DNA of 62,940 nt from Ornithinibacillus californiensis (GTDB taxonomy: Bacteria > Bacillota > Bacilli > Bacillales > Amphibacillaceae). Made by a program: the position numbers and the translations under genes. Positions 47,843-57,529 of this stretch are shown here, one piece after another (the first letter of the stretch is position 1; every line of letters begins with the position of its first letter). The notes under the pieces were generated by a model, which searched no databases, was not told the DNA's origin, and saw only the letters and a program-made list of their open reading frames with translations. Location of the stretch: NCBI RefSeq assembly GCF_001038485.1, contig NZ_LDUE01000070.1:1-62940 (forward strand). Direction: 5' to 3'.

Positions 47843-47876
47843 ATAAAAAAACCGCCCTCATAACTTGAGAGCAGTT
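47843..47876 (-). terminator. Terminator of the cdaA-cdaR-glmM operon
   Basis: On the minus strand AACTGCTCTCA pairs with TGAGGGCGGTT (two wobbles), followed by seven Ts, directly after glmM. Confidence 0.85.
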
Positions 47877-47880
47877 CTTA

Positions 47881-49227
47881 TTATTCTTTTATGCCAAGTA
47901 AGTTTTCAATAACGTTAGCAATTTGATCGGTATATTTTAAACACTCTTCCTTAGAAGGTGCTTCAACCATGACACGGACTAAAGGCTCCGTACCTGAAGG
48001 TCTTACAAGAACCCGACCATTGCTACCTAGTGCCGCTTCCACATTTTCAACCTCTTGTTTAATTGTTGGATCGTTCAATGCTTTTTCTTTATCTGTTACC
48101 CGAACATTCTTTAACACCTGTGGGAATACAGTCATTTCACTAGCCAATTCCGATAACGGTTTACCCGTTTCCTTCATGACATTAACAAGTTGGATTGCAG
48201 ATAATAATCCATCTCCCGTTGTACTGTAATCAAGGAAAATAATATGACCAGATTGCTCTCCACCTAGATTGTAACCACTTTTTCGCATTTCCTCCATGAC
48301 GTAACGGTCACCAACAGCTGTTTTCTCACTACGCATGCCATGCTCTTCTAATGCTTTATAGAAACCAATATTACTCATGACCGTAGATACGATCGTGTTT
48401 TGGCGTAAGAATCCTTTATCATTCATATATTTACCACATATGTACATGATTTGATCTCCGTCGACAATTTGACCTTTCTCATCAACAGCAATTAAGCGAT
48501 CTCCATCACCATCAAACGCTAAGCCTATGTCCGCACCCTTTTCCATTACAAATGCCTGCAATGTCTCTGGGTGTGTAGATCCGACACCATCATTAATATT
48601 CAGCCCATCTGGAGATGCACCAATTGTATAGATATCCGCTTCTAAATCCGCAAACAAGTGTGTAGCCAATCCAGAAGTTGCCCCGTGCGCACAATCTAAA
48701 GCAATTCGAATGCCATCAAAATCATTATCAATCGATTCCTTTAAGAAAGAAAGGTATTTGTGACCTGCTTCAAAATAATCGGACACGACACCAACATCAG
48801 CACCTACCGGACGTGGTAATGTATCTTCACCATCTAATAATTGTTCAATTTCCGCTTCTTGTTCATCTAACAACTTAAAACCATCTGGACCAAAGAATTT
48901 AATTCCGTTATCCTCCACTGGATTGTGGGAAGCAGAAATCATAATCCCCGCTTGTGCACTAGTTGCTTTTGTTAGGTAAGCAACGCCTGGTGTTGAAATA
49001 ACACCTAGACGCATTACTTCTGCTCCAATAGATAATAAACCAGCTACTAAAGCACCTTCTAACATATTTCCCGAAATACGAGTATCACGACCAATCAACA
49101 CTCTTGGCTTTGTCGTTTCTTTTGTCAGTACATACCCACCAAATCTTCCTAGCTTAAAGGCTAGTTCTGGCGTTAAGTCTTTATTAGCTACACCTCTTAC
49201 GCCATCCGTTCCAAAATATTTACCCAT
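47881..49227 (-). CDS. glmM: Phosphoglucosamine mutase GlmM
   Basis: 448 residues. FGTDGVRG is at the start, the phosphoserine loop is ISASHNP near residue 100, the metal loop DGDGDR lies near 240, and the C-terminal phosphate-binding loop is RPSGTEP. It converts glucosamine-6-phosphate to glucosamine-1-phosphate for UDP-GlcNAc. Third gene of cdaA-cdaR-glmM, a conserved linkage of c-di-AMP and cell-wall synthesis. Confidence 0.98.
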   Translation of the reverse strand: MGKYFGTDGVRGVANKDLTPELAFKLGRFGGYVLTKETTKPRVLIGRDTRISGNMLEGALVAGLLSIGAEVMRLGVISTPGVAYLTKATSAQAGIMISASHNPVEDNGIKFFGPDGFKLLDEQEAEIEQLLDGEDTLPRPVGADVGVVSDYFEAGHKYLSFLKESIDNDFDGIRIALDCAHGATSGLATHLFADLEADIYTIGASPDGLNINDGVGSTHPETLQAFVMEKGADIGLAFDGDGDRLIAVDEKGQIVDGDQIMYICGKYMNDKGFLRQNTIVSTVMSNIGFYKALEEHGMRSEKTAVGDRYVMEEMRKSGYNLGGEQSGHIIFLDYSTTGDGLLSAIQLVNVMKETGKPLSELASEMTVFPQVLKNVRVTDKEKALNDPTIKQEVENVEAALGSNGRVLVRPSGTEPLVRVMVEAPSKEECLKYTDQIANVIENLLGIKE

Positions 49228-49281
49228 TTTTGTACCTCTCCTTTACATCCTTGTATTCCCGGACGTTATTTAAGTACGATT

Positions 49282-50523
49282 TTACGTTTCCTCTATCTCA
49301 ATAGTAACTTCATCTATATCTGATTCAATCGTCACATTTTCTGGACCTTCTATATCAATTGGTATGATACTTCTCCCAGTTTCAAGCCCATTAGCATTAA
49401 TAAATATACGAAAGTCTGCTTCACTTAATTCTCTAACATCTTGTTCATTTCCAGTCACTGTTATACTTGCTTGTCCATCATTCGGCTCAATAAAATTAAC
49501 AATATAGCCTTCTGAAAGGTTGTCCACTTCTATAGGAACATTATCCAACGTTTTGGTTTGCTCCAGCTGTACATTAACTTCTATTTCCGATAATTCTGGC
49601 GAAAGCACACGATCAGGAAGGGCAAGTCCAACTTTAATTGTTCCAGATTGCGTAAGCTCCGCTAGATTGATCGGCTCTGTTGTTATTTCTTCTAGCTCAT
49701 CTAAGATTTCTGAAACAGCGAATACTTCAATTTCTTCTAATGCAGCCTCCATGGATATTAACTTATATCCATCAGGTAAACTTCCTGTTGTAGCAACACT
49801 CACAGAAACATCCTTACTTGGGTTTTCAATTTCAGCTGAAATAATAACGGTTGCTGGTTCTACCCTAACTGCTAGCTCATTACCTTGACTATCATATACA
49901 TTTACTGGAAGTTCTCGATTGTTGATTGATTCTGTCAAACCAGCAACATCCACATACACCTTTACAATCGCAATCCGATCAATAATCTCCTTAGAGCTTG
50001 TTATATTAACCGTTTCTGTACTTAATTCATAATCACCAACTTGATAGCCTTCCGGAAGTTTATCCTCATTGATAAAATCGACACTTACATCAAATTCATT
50101 GGCAGCACGTTTTTCTATCACGACATTTATTGTTTTCGGTTCAATATAAACAGAAATTTGATTCGGTATGTCTTCGTGCTGAATTTCAACCTGATGCTCT
50201 CCTTCTTCTAAATCCATTAAATCGATATAAAGGTCTACACTACCCTGTCTTACTACTGGTGTCAATGCACTAGCAGTACCTTCAAGCAATACGGTAACCG
50301 AATCTGGAACACCACTTACGACATACTTCTCACTATCAATACGAATATCCTTAATTGGAACATCGGTTAATCTTTCTGTTTCTGTTGAACCGCCAAAAAG
50401 GTTAGGGATTAAGCTTTCATTAGCGGTGTCCGCTTCTTCAATAGAAACGAATACATATAATAATATCGCAAAACCTAAAGAAATCCCACGGATAAACCAT
50501 TTACTTCTAAACCAATTATCCAT
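49282..50523 (-). CDS. cdaR: CdaA regulator CdaR (YbbR)
   Basis: 413 residues. One N-terminal helix (about 8-28) anchors the protein; four YbbR repeats of about 80 residues follow outside the membrane (for example VDLYIDLMDLEEGEHQVEI). It modulates the diadenylate cyclase CdaA. The ATG overlaps the cdaA stop by 8 bases. Confidence 0.93.
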   Translation of the reverse strand: MDNWFRSKWFIRGISLGFAILLYVFVSIEEADTANESLIPNLFGGSTETERLTDVPIKDIRIDSEKYVVSGVPDSVTVLLEGTASALTPVVRQGSVDLYIDLMDLEEGEHQVEIQHEDIPNQISVYIEPKTINVVIEKRAANEFDVSVDFINEDKLPEGYQVGDYELSTETVNITSSKEIIDRIAIVKVYVDVAGLTESINNRELPVNVYDSQGNELAVRVEPATVIISAEIENPSKDVSVSVATTGSLPDGYKLISMEAALEEIEVFAVSEILDELEEITTEPINLAELTQSGTIKVGLALPDRVLSPELSEIEVNVQLEQTKTLDNVPIEVDNLSEGYIVNFIEPNDGQASITVTGNEQDVRELSEADFRIFINANGLETGRSIIPIDIEGPENVTIESDIDEVTIEIEET

Positions 50524-51337
50524 GCTTTCTTCCCCCTATCTTCCAAGTTTTTTTCTCAGAAGCTCGATAACTAGGAGTTAAATTCTCAAGTAAATATTCC
50601 CTTAATCCATCCTGACTTAATTCCCTACGAAGTTCACCATTTTTTGTACCCGAAATAGCACCTGTTTCCTCCGATACAACAATAGTTAATGCGTCAGTAA
50701 CTTCACTAATACCCATTGCAGCTCTATGTCTAGTTCCTAGTTCTTTTGAGATAAAAGGACTCTCCGATAATGGAAGATAGCAAGCCGCAGCTACAATCTC
50801 ATCTTCTTTAATGATGACAGCACCATCATGAAGGGGAGTATTCGGTGTAAAAATATTCGTTAATAGCTGATGCGTTAATTTCCCGTTTATCGGTATCCCT
50901 GTTTCAATATATTCACCAATACCTGTCTCACGTTCTATAGTAATCAGTGCCCCAATTCGTCGTTTTGCCATATAATTACAAGCATGCACAATATCCGTGA
51001 CTAATTTATCAAATTTTTCTTCATCAGATTTTGTTGTTCTTGAGAATAAATTTCCTCTTCCGATTTGTTCCAATGCCCTTCTAAGCTCTGGTTGGAACAA
51101 AATGAAGATAACAACAACTCCCCATCTGATAATTTGATCAGTAGCCCACATCAATGTTTGTAATTCAAATAACATACTTAGCAAACGAATTACAAAAACA
51201 ACGACGATACCTTTGAGCAGTTGAATCGCCTTTGTTCCTCTTATTAGCATGATTAATTTATATAGAACATACCAGACGAGACCTATATCTACGCCTATTC
51301 TAAGTAGGTCTAATATTGCAAAATCCCCATTAGGCAT
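50516..51337 (-). CDS. cdaA: Diadenylate cyclase CdaA
   Basis: 273 residues. Three N-terminal helices (to about residue 80) are followed by the DAC domain with DGA in LHDGAVII and RHR in GTRHRAAMG. It makes c-di-AMP from two ATP at the membrane and controls potassium and osmolyte homeostasis. First gene of the operon with cdaR and glmM. Confidence 0.97.
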   Translation of the reverse strand: MPNGDFAILDLLRIGVDIGLVWYVLYKLIMLIRGTKAIQLLKGIVVVFVIRLLSMLFELQTLMWATDQIIRWGVVVIFILFQPELRRALEQIGRGNLFSRTTKSDEEKFDKLVTDIVHACNYMAKRRIGALITIERETGIGEYIETGIPINGKLTHQLLTNIFTPNTPLHDGAVIIKEDEIVAAACYLPLSESPFISKELGTRHRAAMGISEVTDALTIVVSEETGAISGTKNGELRRELSQDGLREYLLENLTPSYRASEKKTWKIGGRKHG

Positions 51338-51531
51338 GTCTACACTTCCTTTTACACATCGAATTCGTTTCTGTTTTATTTACATTATTTACACTTATCA
51401 AATTTAAAAAAGAAATGAATATTTCTTCTAATAAAATACCGTTACCATTATACCATATTATGTATCGTTATACGTCATTTAGCCAGGCTCAAAATTGATT
51501 ATAATTTAATAAGTTCCCTAAAATAGGCATG

Positions 51532-51558
51532 AAAAAACCTGGCTATTAACCAGGTTTT
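51532..51558 (-). terminator. Terminator of sigW-rsiW
   Basis: AAAACCTGG and CCAGGTTTT pair around a 7-base loop, with a T-run on the minus strand after rsiW. Confidence 0.85.
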
Positions 51559-51560
51559 AG

Positions 51561-52199
51561 CTATTCAACCGAAAATATACCTTTGAACAAGTCTTGAATA
51601 TTATACCAGACCCACTCAAATATACGGTCAACTTCTTTTAATTCTCCATTAATCTCACCAGCACTAGCCATGAGGTTTTTACCATCAAAACCTTCATCTT
51701 GAACTAACTTACCATTGATTAAGATGACATTCCCATTAACGGTACCATCAATTTTTAAATTTCCATTTTGCACCATTAAGTCACCATCAACGGTTACGCC
51801 TTCAGGAACAATTACCATGTCACCTTCGATAATTAAGTTCTCCGGATTCGAGACCGTTAGTTTTGAACCTTCCTCCCACGCGGAAAGTAAGCCAGTCATC
51901 ATAAAGATAAAGAAGATTGCTGCCGCTGTTACTATTGGATGCATTTTAAACCATCTCATATATCTTACATGCTTCTTTTCTACGGGGAGATGCTGCATGA
52001 CCTTGTTTGCAAAGTGATCTGGAGCCGTTACTTTTTCTGTACTTTGAATTAAGGTAATCGTCCGTTTTAATTCATGAAGGTGTGCCTGGCATTCCTCACA
52101 GCCCTCAAGATGGTTTTTCAATTGGGCTTCTTCTTCCCTAGTAATGTCCCCATCTAAGTGTTTATGCATTAATTCTAATGCTTCTTTATTACAATCCAA
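51561..52199 (-). CDS. rsiW: Anti-sigma-W factor RsiW
   Basis: 212 residues. The cytosolic zinc-binding anti-sigma domain (H-x3-C-x2-C in HLEGCEECQ, residues about 29-37) is followed by one helix (about 86-107) and an extracellular domain with repeated VxGxxxV-type strands. It holds SigW until regulated proteolysis. The TTG start at 52199 has AAGGAG nine bases upstream and gives a start like B. subtilis RsiW. It follows sigW by 15 bases. Confidence 0.93.
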   Translation of the reverse strand: MDCNKEALELMHKHLDGDITREEEAQLKNHLEGCEECQAHLHELKRTITLIQSTEKVTAPDHFANKVMQHLPVEKKHVRYMRWFKMHPIVTAAAIFFIFMMTGLLSAWEEGSKLTVSNPENLIIEGDMVIVPEGVTVDGDLMVQNGNLKIDGTVNGNVILINGKLVQDEGFDGKNLMASAGEINGELKEVDRIFEWVWYNIQDLFKGIFSVE

Positions 52200-52214
52200 T
52201 TGGATTCACTCCTT

Positions 52215-52778
52215 TTACACATGACGAAGCTTTTTACGTAAGGCTTCCCTTCCTCGATGAATTCTAGTCTTCACAGTCCCCATCGGTAGATCTAAAATTT
52301 CACTAATCTCTTGAAGTGAGAAATCTTCTAAATAACGCAGCATTATTATACTACGATACTTTGGCGGGAGCTCAGCGATTTGTTTTTGTATATAATTTTG
52401 AAGCTCAAGTCCTTCTAATTGATCTTCTGGGAGCTTTTCATCTGTTGCGAGCTTCGAGTACATATCCAACCCATCCGTACCTTTTACCTCCGCATCGAGA
52501 TAGTAGTCTGGTTTCCGTTTTCGCAAACGATCTATCGTTAAATTCGTCGCGATACGGTATAACCAAGTCGAGAACTTTCTCCGTTCATCATAGGAGTGGA
52601 TATTAACATACGCTCGAATAAAAGCCTCTTGAGCAATATCTTCTGCCTCATGTGCATTACCAATCATTCGGTGACAATGTTGATATATTTTATCCTGATA
52701 AAATAAGACAACATCCTCAAATGCAGCTTGATCCCCTTTTTTAACCTGTTTGATTTTATCTTTAATTAACAATTCCAT
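52215..52778 (-). CDS. sigW: ECF sigma factor SigW
   Basis: 187 residues. Region 2 (CHRMIGNAHEAEDIAQEAF, then FSTWLYRIATN) and region 4 (LPPKYRSIIMLRYLEDFSL, then MGTVKTRIHRGREALRK) are complete and match SigW. It directs the envelope-stress and antimicrobial-peptide regulon. It is autoregulated through the promoter at 52814-52839. Confidence 0.97.
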   Translation of the reverse strand: MELLIKDKIKQVKKGDQAAFEDVVLFYQDKIYQHCHRMIGNAHEAEDIAQEAFIRAYVNIHSYDERRKFSTWLYRIATNLTIDRLRKRKPDYYLDAEVKGTDGLDMYSKLATDEKLPEDQLEGLELQNYIQKQIAELPPKYRSIIMLRYLEDFSLQEISEILDLPMGTVKTRIHRGREALRKKLRHV

Positions 52779-52813
52779 TCCCTGTACCTCCGCCTGATGC
52801 GGTTATTAAACCT

Positions 52814-52839
52814 TACGTATCACATCTAAAAAGGTTTCA
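52814..52839 (-). promoter_or_regulatory. SigW-type autoregulatory promoter
   Basis: On the minus strand TGAAAC (52834-52839), 16 bases, CGTA (52814-52817): the consensus sigma-W promoter, 36 bases before the sigW ATG. Confidence 0.9.
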
Positions 52840-52924
52840 CTTTTTTACAAAAAAAATTTTCCGCTCTATTTTTTATTATAATTTTTTATTAGGATTTGAA
52901 AATAAATTAAAATTATTGCACTGA

Positions 52925-53041
52925 GCGGGCCGACTACACGGAGACTCCCGCGGGAGAAGTGGCCAGGGTGAGACCCCACAGTGCGAAGCACGAGGAGGCT
53001 CACCGGTCACCCCGCAGGAAAGCGGAGTGTAGTCGGCCCGC
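52925..53041. repeat. Palindromic repeat, copy R3 (short form)
   Basis: 117 bases bounded by a perfect 15-base inverted repeat GCGGGCCGACTACAC (52925-52939) / complement (53027-53041). The interior GGAGACTCCCGCGGGA, GGTGAGACCCC and GAGGAGGCTCACC blocks match R1 and R2, but the terminal stem has an entirely different sequence. Confidence 0.88.
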
Positions 53042-53201
53042 GGGTATATTAGTCAGTCCTATTAAATAAAAAAAGTAAACATTTTCCATTCTATTATAAC
53101 GCAAAATCATTAAAAAAAATGGATTTTTCTAAATTTACTATTGCAAAAGAGTAAATCATTCGGGTAATATAGTTTAATGTATAGTAATAGGGGGTATAGA
53201 C

Positions 53202-53354
53202 ATGGATAATCTATTATTAAAAGAGATAGAACAATGCCGTAAAGAAATGATTACACTAAGCAATAAGTATAAGCTAACTTCAGAAGTTGTCGTTGAAACT
53301 AGCAAAAAACTAGATCAATTACTGAATCAATATCAACTTGTGTCCAATAGATAA
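53202..53354 (+). CDS. Spo0E-like aspartyl-phosphate phosphatase
   Basis: 50 residues, from MDNLLLKEIEQCRKEM to QYQLVSNR. The Spo0E signature SKKLD (S-x2-LD) lies in a two-helix hairpin, with the length and helix spacing usual for this family, which dephosphorylates Spo0A~P and delays sporulation. AGGGGG lies about nine bases before the ATG. It is a lone gene between sigW and rocF, followed by an imperfect hairpin with a T-run (about 53358-53398). Confidence 0.85.
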   Translation: MDNLLLKEIEQCRKEMITLSNKYKLTSEVVVETSKKLDQLLNQYQLVSNR

Positions 53355-53407
53355 AAAGAAAAAGACATCAATTATAGTTAAATTAATGCCTTTTTTATTT
53401 TAAATAC

Positions 53408-54310
53408 TTATTTTAATTTTTCTCCAAATAGAGAACCCATTAATCCAACAGCTAATGTAGCTGTTTTATTTTTTTCATCAAGAATTGGGTTCACCTCAAC
53501 AACCTCTAAAGAAGTAATAACTTCAGCGTCTGCTAGCATTTCCATAGCTAAATGACTTTCTCGATACGTCATTCCACCAAGAACTGGTGTACCAACACCC
53601 GGAGCTTCCGTTGGGTCTAGCCCATCTAAATCAAGACTAAGATGAACACCATCTGTTCGTTCTTGCAAATAGCTAATAGCCTCTTCCATCACTGCTGACA
53701 TGCCCATCCGGTCTATTTCATGCATCGTATAAACCCGAATCCCTTTTTCTCGAATTAATTCTCTTTCACCAGGATCCAATGACCTTGCTCCAATAATCAC
53801 TACATTTTCCGGTTTTATCTTAGGTGCATAGTTATATAAATTAGTTAATCTTTCATGGCCCAATCCGAGACTTACTGCAAGTGGCATGCCATGAATATTT
53901 CCTGAAGGGGATGTATCACTTGTATTTAAGTCACCATGTGCATCATACCAGATGACTCCCAAGTTTTCATAATGCTTGGATATTCCCGCTAAACTTCCAA
54001 TAGCAATACTATGGTCTCCACCTATAATTAATGGAAATCTATCTTTTTGAATTTCTGAATCCACCATACTTGCTAGCGTTTCATTTGCTTCAATAACTTG
54101 TTCTAAGTTTTTTAGTTTATTTCCAACATCATCTCGTTGATCCGGTCGATTAATCGGTATATCTCCTAAATCATGAATGTCATAATTCAAATTTTGTAAA
54201 CGTTCAATAGCTCCTGCATAGCGAAGTGCACTAGGTCCCATATCAACCCCACGACGGCTTTGACCTAAATCCATAGGAACACCAATTAGAGAAATCTTAT
54301 TTTTCATCAT
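53408..54310 (-). CDS. rocF: Arginase RocF
   Basis: 300 residues. The binuclear manganese site is complete: GGDHS near residue 97, DAHGD near 122 and SLDLDGLDP near 225. It hydrolyses arginine to ornithine and urea. GGAGGTGG precedes the ATG pair at 54310. It stands alone; no rocDE or rocR neighbour is seen. Confidence 0.96.
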   Translation of the reverse strand: MMKNKISLIGVPMDLGQSRRGVDMGPSALRYAGAIERLQNLNYDIHDLGDIPINRPDQRDDVGNKLKNLEQVIEANETLASMVDSEIQKDRFPLIIGGDHSIAIGSLAGISKHYENLGVIWYDAHGDLNTSDTSPSGNIHGMPLAVSLGLGHERLTNLYNYAPKIKPENVVIIGARSLDPGERELIREKGIRVYTMHEIDRMGMSAVMEEAISYLQERTDGVHLSLDLDGLDPTEAPGVGTPVLGGMTYRESHLAMEMLADAEVITSLEVVEVNPILDEKNKTATLAVGLMGSLFGEKLK

Positions 54311-54400
54311 ACATTGCCACCTCCAAATTATATTTTACCTTAGATAGTTATAACGACTCAACTCGACAATTTTTCGAATATTTATTCATCATGTGCACGT

Positions 54401-54434
54401 AAAAAGAGGTATTGTCACTCGGGACAATACCTCT
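54401..54434 (-). terminator. Terminator of the mevalonate operon
   Basis: AGAGGTATTGTC pairs perfectly with GACAATACCTCT around a 6-base loop, then TTTTT on the minus strand, touching the stop of the last gene. Confidence 0.92.
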
Positions 54435-55542
54435 ATATAGCCTTAGCTCCATCAGAATATGGTTGAAGGTCTAATGGAATAATACCATCAGCTTTCCATT
54501 GTTTGACTAGTTTATCAGCACTTTCTATAGATGGCATAAAAGCAATGCCACAGTCACCGCCCCCGGCGCCGGATTGCTTTGCAGCTCCCCCAAGTTCTTC
54601 TGCTATCTCACATAAAATCTCAATCATAGGTGTTTCGAGCTCTGTTTTTGCCTCTTTTCCTACTGTTACTAACGCAGTTCTATTTTGTTTTACGCCGACT
54701 AGTAACTGGGATAAATCATAGTTTTGAATACCACCAAGGATATTATCTACCGCTTCCTCACTACTAGTTATAAACTCCAAGAACTTTATATTATCGTTTT
54801 CTTTTAATTGCAGAATCTGATTGACCAAGTTCCCTGTTGATGCGGGGCTCCCAGTCCAACCAATACGAAAGTGAACGTCCTGTGGAAAGCGTATTGGCTT
54901 GATCGAAAGGTACTTCCATTCCATCTCCAATAATTCTTTTAATGTATTGGAAGCTTGGTATCTCTGGCGTAACCAATCCGCTTGAAAGGAAGAATATTCA
55001 ATAACCCCACCATAAGCAGAAGCAGCTACATCCGCACCTGAGCCATTTCCTTGCGCAGCAATATGGGAGATTGCTGCAAGTTTAAACACTAGTTCCGGAG
55101 ACGGCTTTTCTTTCAAATGGAATTGTAAAACTGCCGTTATAACGCCAACTACTACGGCAGCACTAGAACCAAGTCCAAATTTCTTCCCTGAAACCGTATC
55201 ATCTAATTCACTTTTCACACAAAGAGCGAAATTCTCTATCGTCTGATTGGAATCTTTTAAGTAAGTAAACGTAATTGCCATTGCTTCTTTAACAAAGTTA
55301 ACCCGATGATCCGTAGTATCAATCGTCACCTGACCATTTTCAACTTGCCAATTTAATTGATTAAGATTGAATTTTTCAAGCGTGATTTGATTGGATTCAC
55401 TCTCTTCAATCGTTACATAAACAAAGCGGTTTACTGCTGTTGCGATTAACTTTTGATAAGGTTCTAACACAGCAAATTCGCCTGCAATCATTAGTTTTCC
55501 AGGTACTTGTATCGTTAACGTTGAATTAGGCAAGAGTCTCAT
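54433..55542 (-). CDS. mvaK2: Phosphomevalonate kinase
   Basis: 369 residues, GHMP kinase fold. The N-terminal VPGKLMIAGEFAVL, the phosphate loop GLGSSAAVVVG near residue 120 and the C-terminal SGAGGGDCGIAF are the three GHMP motifs of phosphomevalonate kinases. It makes mevalonate diphosphate. It overlaps the decarboxylase gene by 17 bases; last gene of the operon. Confidence 0.93.
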   Translation of the reverse strand: MRLLPNSTLTIQVPGKLMIAGEFAVLEPYQKLIATAVNRFVYVTIEESESNQITLEKFNLNQLNWQVENGQVTIDTTDHRVNFVKEAMAITFTYLKDSNQTIENFALCVKSELDDTVSGKKFGLGSSAAVVVGVITAVLQFHLKEKPSPELVFKLAAISHIAAQGNGSGADVAASAYGGVIEYSSFQADWLRQRYQASNTLKELLEMEWKYLSIKPIRFPQDVHFRIGWTGSPASTGNLVNQILQLKENDNIKFLEFITSSEEAVDNILGGIQNYDLSQLLVGVKQNRTALVTVGKEAKTELETPMIEILCEIAEELGGAAKQSGAGGGDCGIAFMPSIESADKLVKQWKADGIIPLDLQPYSDGAKAI

Positions 55543-56518
55543 CCTCTAAAAAAGTTATACCTTGTCCAACTTTACTTAACTTAACATCAGAAACACCTGG
55601 AATACCCTGAAGTGTTCGCTTTACTTCTTCTTCATACTGAGGTAAATAAAGAACTTTTACATTAGGTCCAGCATCGATCGTGAAATAAGCAGGGATACCG
55701 GAGTCCCTTAGCTGTTGTACGGTTTGCATTACCGTAACCGTAGTATCTAACCAATAAGTGAAAGGTGGGTTAGCACCTAAAGTTGTCGCATGCATTTTTA
55801 AACAATTTGCCTCCGCAATCTCTCCAACCTTTTGAAAATCACGGTCAGAAATTCCTTGTTTTATCGCATCCAAATCAGCTGGTATACTTTCTACCCAGCC
55901 TTTAAAAAAGGGAGAAGATTCAACCGTTCGCTTCATCCCTGCTCTACTGGACACTTTTTTCATTTTTGATGATAGAACGACAGCGGCGACTCTTATATCC
56001 CAATGCTCTTTTGGAGCTACTTGCACAGCAAAAGAATCTGAACCATCAACACGCGCCCCTTTTTGCCATTCGGCAAACCCACCAAAGATAGAACGACAAG
56101 CTGAACCAGACCCTTGTCGTGTCAGTCGAGAAAGTTCAGATTCTGATAAATTCAACCCTATCGCTTTACTAGCAGCAGCTGCAAGCGCCGCAAAACCTGA
56201 AGCTGATGAGGCAAATCCAGCCGCTGTAGGCACTGCATTCATTGATTTTACTTCCGCATATAGTTCTTTACCAGCTAGCTTTCTTACTAAGTTAAGGAAA
56301 GAAGTAACTCGTTGATGTTGTTCTCCTACAATTGGCGTGTTATTCAACAAGAAGGTATCCTCTGTTAAATCTTGTTTGAACGCTACAGAAGTAGTCGTAT
56401 AAAACCCATCTAACGTAATAGATAAACTATTATTAGTTGGTAATATTAATTCGTCATTTCGTTTTCCCCAATATTTAATTAAGGCAATATTTGTATGTGC
56501 TTTTGCAGTTGCTTTCAT
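55526..56518 (-). CDS. mvaD: Diphosphomevalonate decarboxylase
   Basis: 330 residues. The start AKAHTNIALIKYWGKRN and PTNNSLSITLDG are diagnostic; AAGFASSASGFAALA is the phosphate loop and TIDAGPNVKVL the catalytic aspartate segment. It makes isopentenyl diphosphate. ATG 56518 follows AGAGGAA; the TTG at 56536 lies upstream of that site and is rejected. Confidence 0.96.
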   Translation of the reverse strand: MKATAKAHTNIALIKYWGKRNDELILPTNNSLSITLDGFYTTTSVAFKQDLTEDTFLLNNTPIVGEQHQRVTSFLNLVRKLAGKELYAEVKSMNAVPTAAGFASSASGFAALAAAASKAIGLNLSESELSRLTRQGSGSACRSIFGGFAEWQKGARVDGSDSFAVQVAPKEHWDIRVAAVVLSSKMKKVSSRAGMKRTVESSPFFKGWVESIPADLDAIKQGISDRDFQKVGEIAEANCLKMHATTLGANPPFTYWLDTTVTVMQTVQQLRDSGIPAYFTIDAGPNVKVLYLPQYEEEVKRTLQGIPGVSDVKLSKVGQGITFLEDETLA

Positions 56519-56548
56519 TACGGTTCCTCTTTTCAAAACCCAACCTAT

Positions 56549-57529
56549 TTAATCTTGTTTTCTTAACACAAATGGCCAAACAGCTTGTGCGCCAAATTCT
56601 TTTAGTTTATCCGCTAGCTGTCTGGAATGTATTTCATTTTTAGCAAGCGCGATAATGCAACCACCGTTTCCGCCACCCGTAAGCTTGGCACCAAGTGCGC
56701 CTTCATTACGAGCGAGGTTAATTAAACGATCTAACCCGTCATCACTTACCCCAAGTGCAACTAATTCTTGTTGCGCCTCATTAAGCATTTGGCCTAACAG
56801 ATTCTTTCCAGCCTTTTCTAATGCATGCTTTGCAAGGTGCGTTAACTCACCAATACGTTCGATCTTTGCTTGGATTTTCTTCGGTGCTTTCTTTAGTAAG
56901 TGAGCCACCGATTCCACAGCGGATCGGGTATCACCAATTCGGCCAGAGTCTGCCACAATGAAGTAGAAATCTTCACCAGGACTAATGTAACCTACAGGAT
57001 TATCTTTCTCAAACCAAACAGGAGATTCAGAAGTAATCGTCAACGTATCAATCCCGCTTGGTGAACCATGTGCAAACTTCTCAGCAATATTAGCAAAATG
57101 TAATAATTCTTTTTCGGTATACGTTACATTGGCATAGGCAAATAAGGATCGAATGATTGCAATTGCCACGGAGGCACTTGAACCTAATCCCTTTCCAGGT
57201 GGTATAGAAGATTTAACACGAATAATTAAATCTCTGCTTGGAAGCCCCAAATATTTTAGTGTTTCATGGATACTATTTACAATTCCGTCCAGTGTAAGTG
57301 GAGCGGAATCCATTGGACCATGGTAAAACGTGCTATCAAACTTAATTGGTCCTTTACGGTGTTCAATAACCGATTCGACACCGACTAATGGAAAGGGTAT
57401 GGCAATTGCAGGTTGTCCGTGTACAACTGCATGCTCACCAATTAATATTAATTTGCTATGCGCAATCCCAACTCCACTTTTTTCAGTTGTCGTATAATTT
57501 TCAGTTATGGTTAATTTGTTTGTACTCAT
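56549..57529 (-). CDS. mvaK1: Mevalonate kinase
   Basis: 326 residues. The GHMP motifs are KLILIGEHAVVHGQPAIA, PPGKGLGSSASVA and GAKLTGGGNGGC. It phosphorylates mevalonate. Its ATG overlaps the HMG-CoA reductase stop by four bases. Confidence 0.96.
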   Translation of the reverse strand: MSTNKLTITENYTTTEKSGVGIAHSKLILIGEHAVVHGQPAIAIPFPLVGVESVIEHRKGPIKFDSTFYHGPMDSAPLTLDGIVNSIHETLKYLGLPSRDLIIRVKSSIPPGKGLGSSASVAIAIIRSLFAYANVTYTEKELLHFANIAEKFAHGSPSGIDTLTITSESPVWFEKDNPVGYISPGEDFYFIVADSGRIGDTRSAVESVAHLLKKAPKKIQAKIERIGELTHLAKHALEKAGKNLLGQMLNEAQQELVALGVSDDGLDRLINLARNEGALGAKLTGGGNGGCIIALAKNEIHSRQLADKLKEFGAQAVWPFVLRKQD

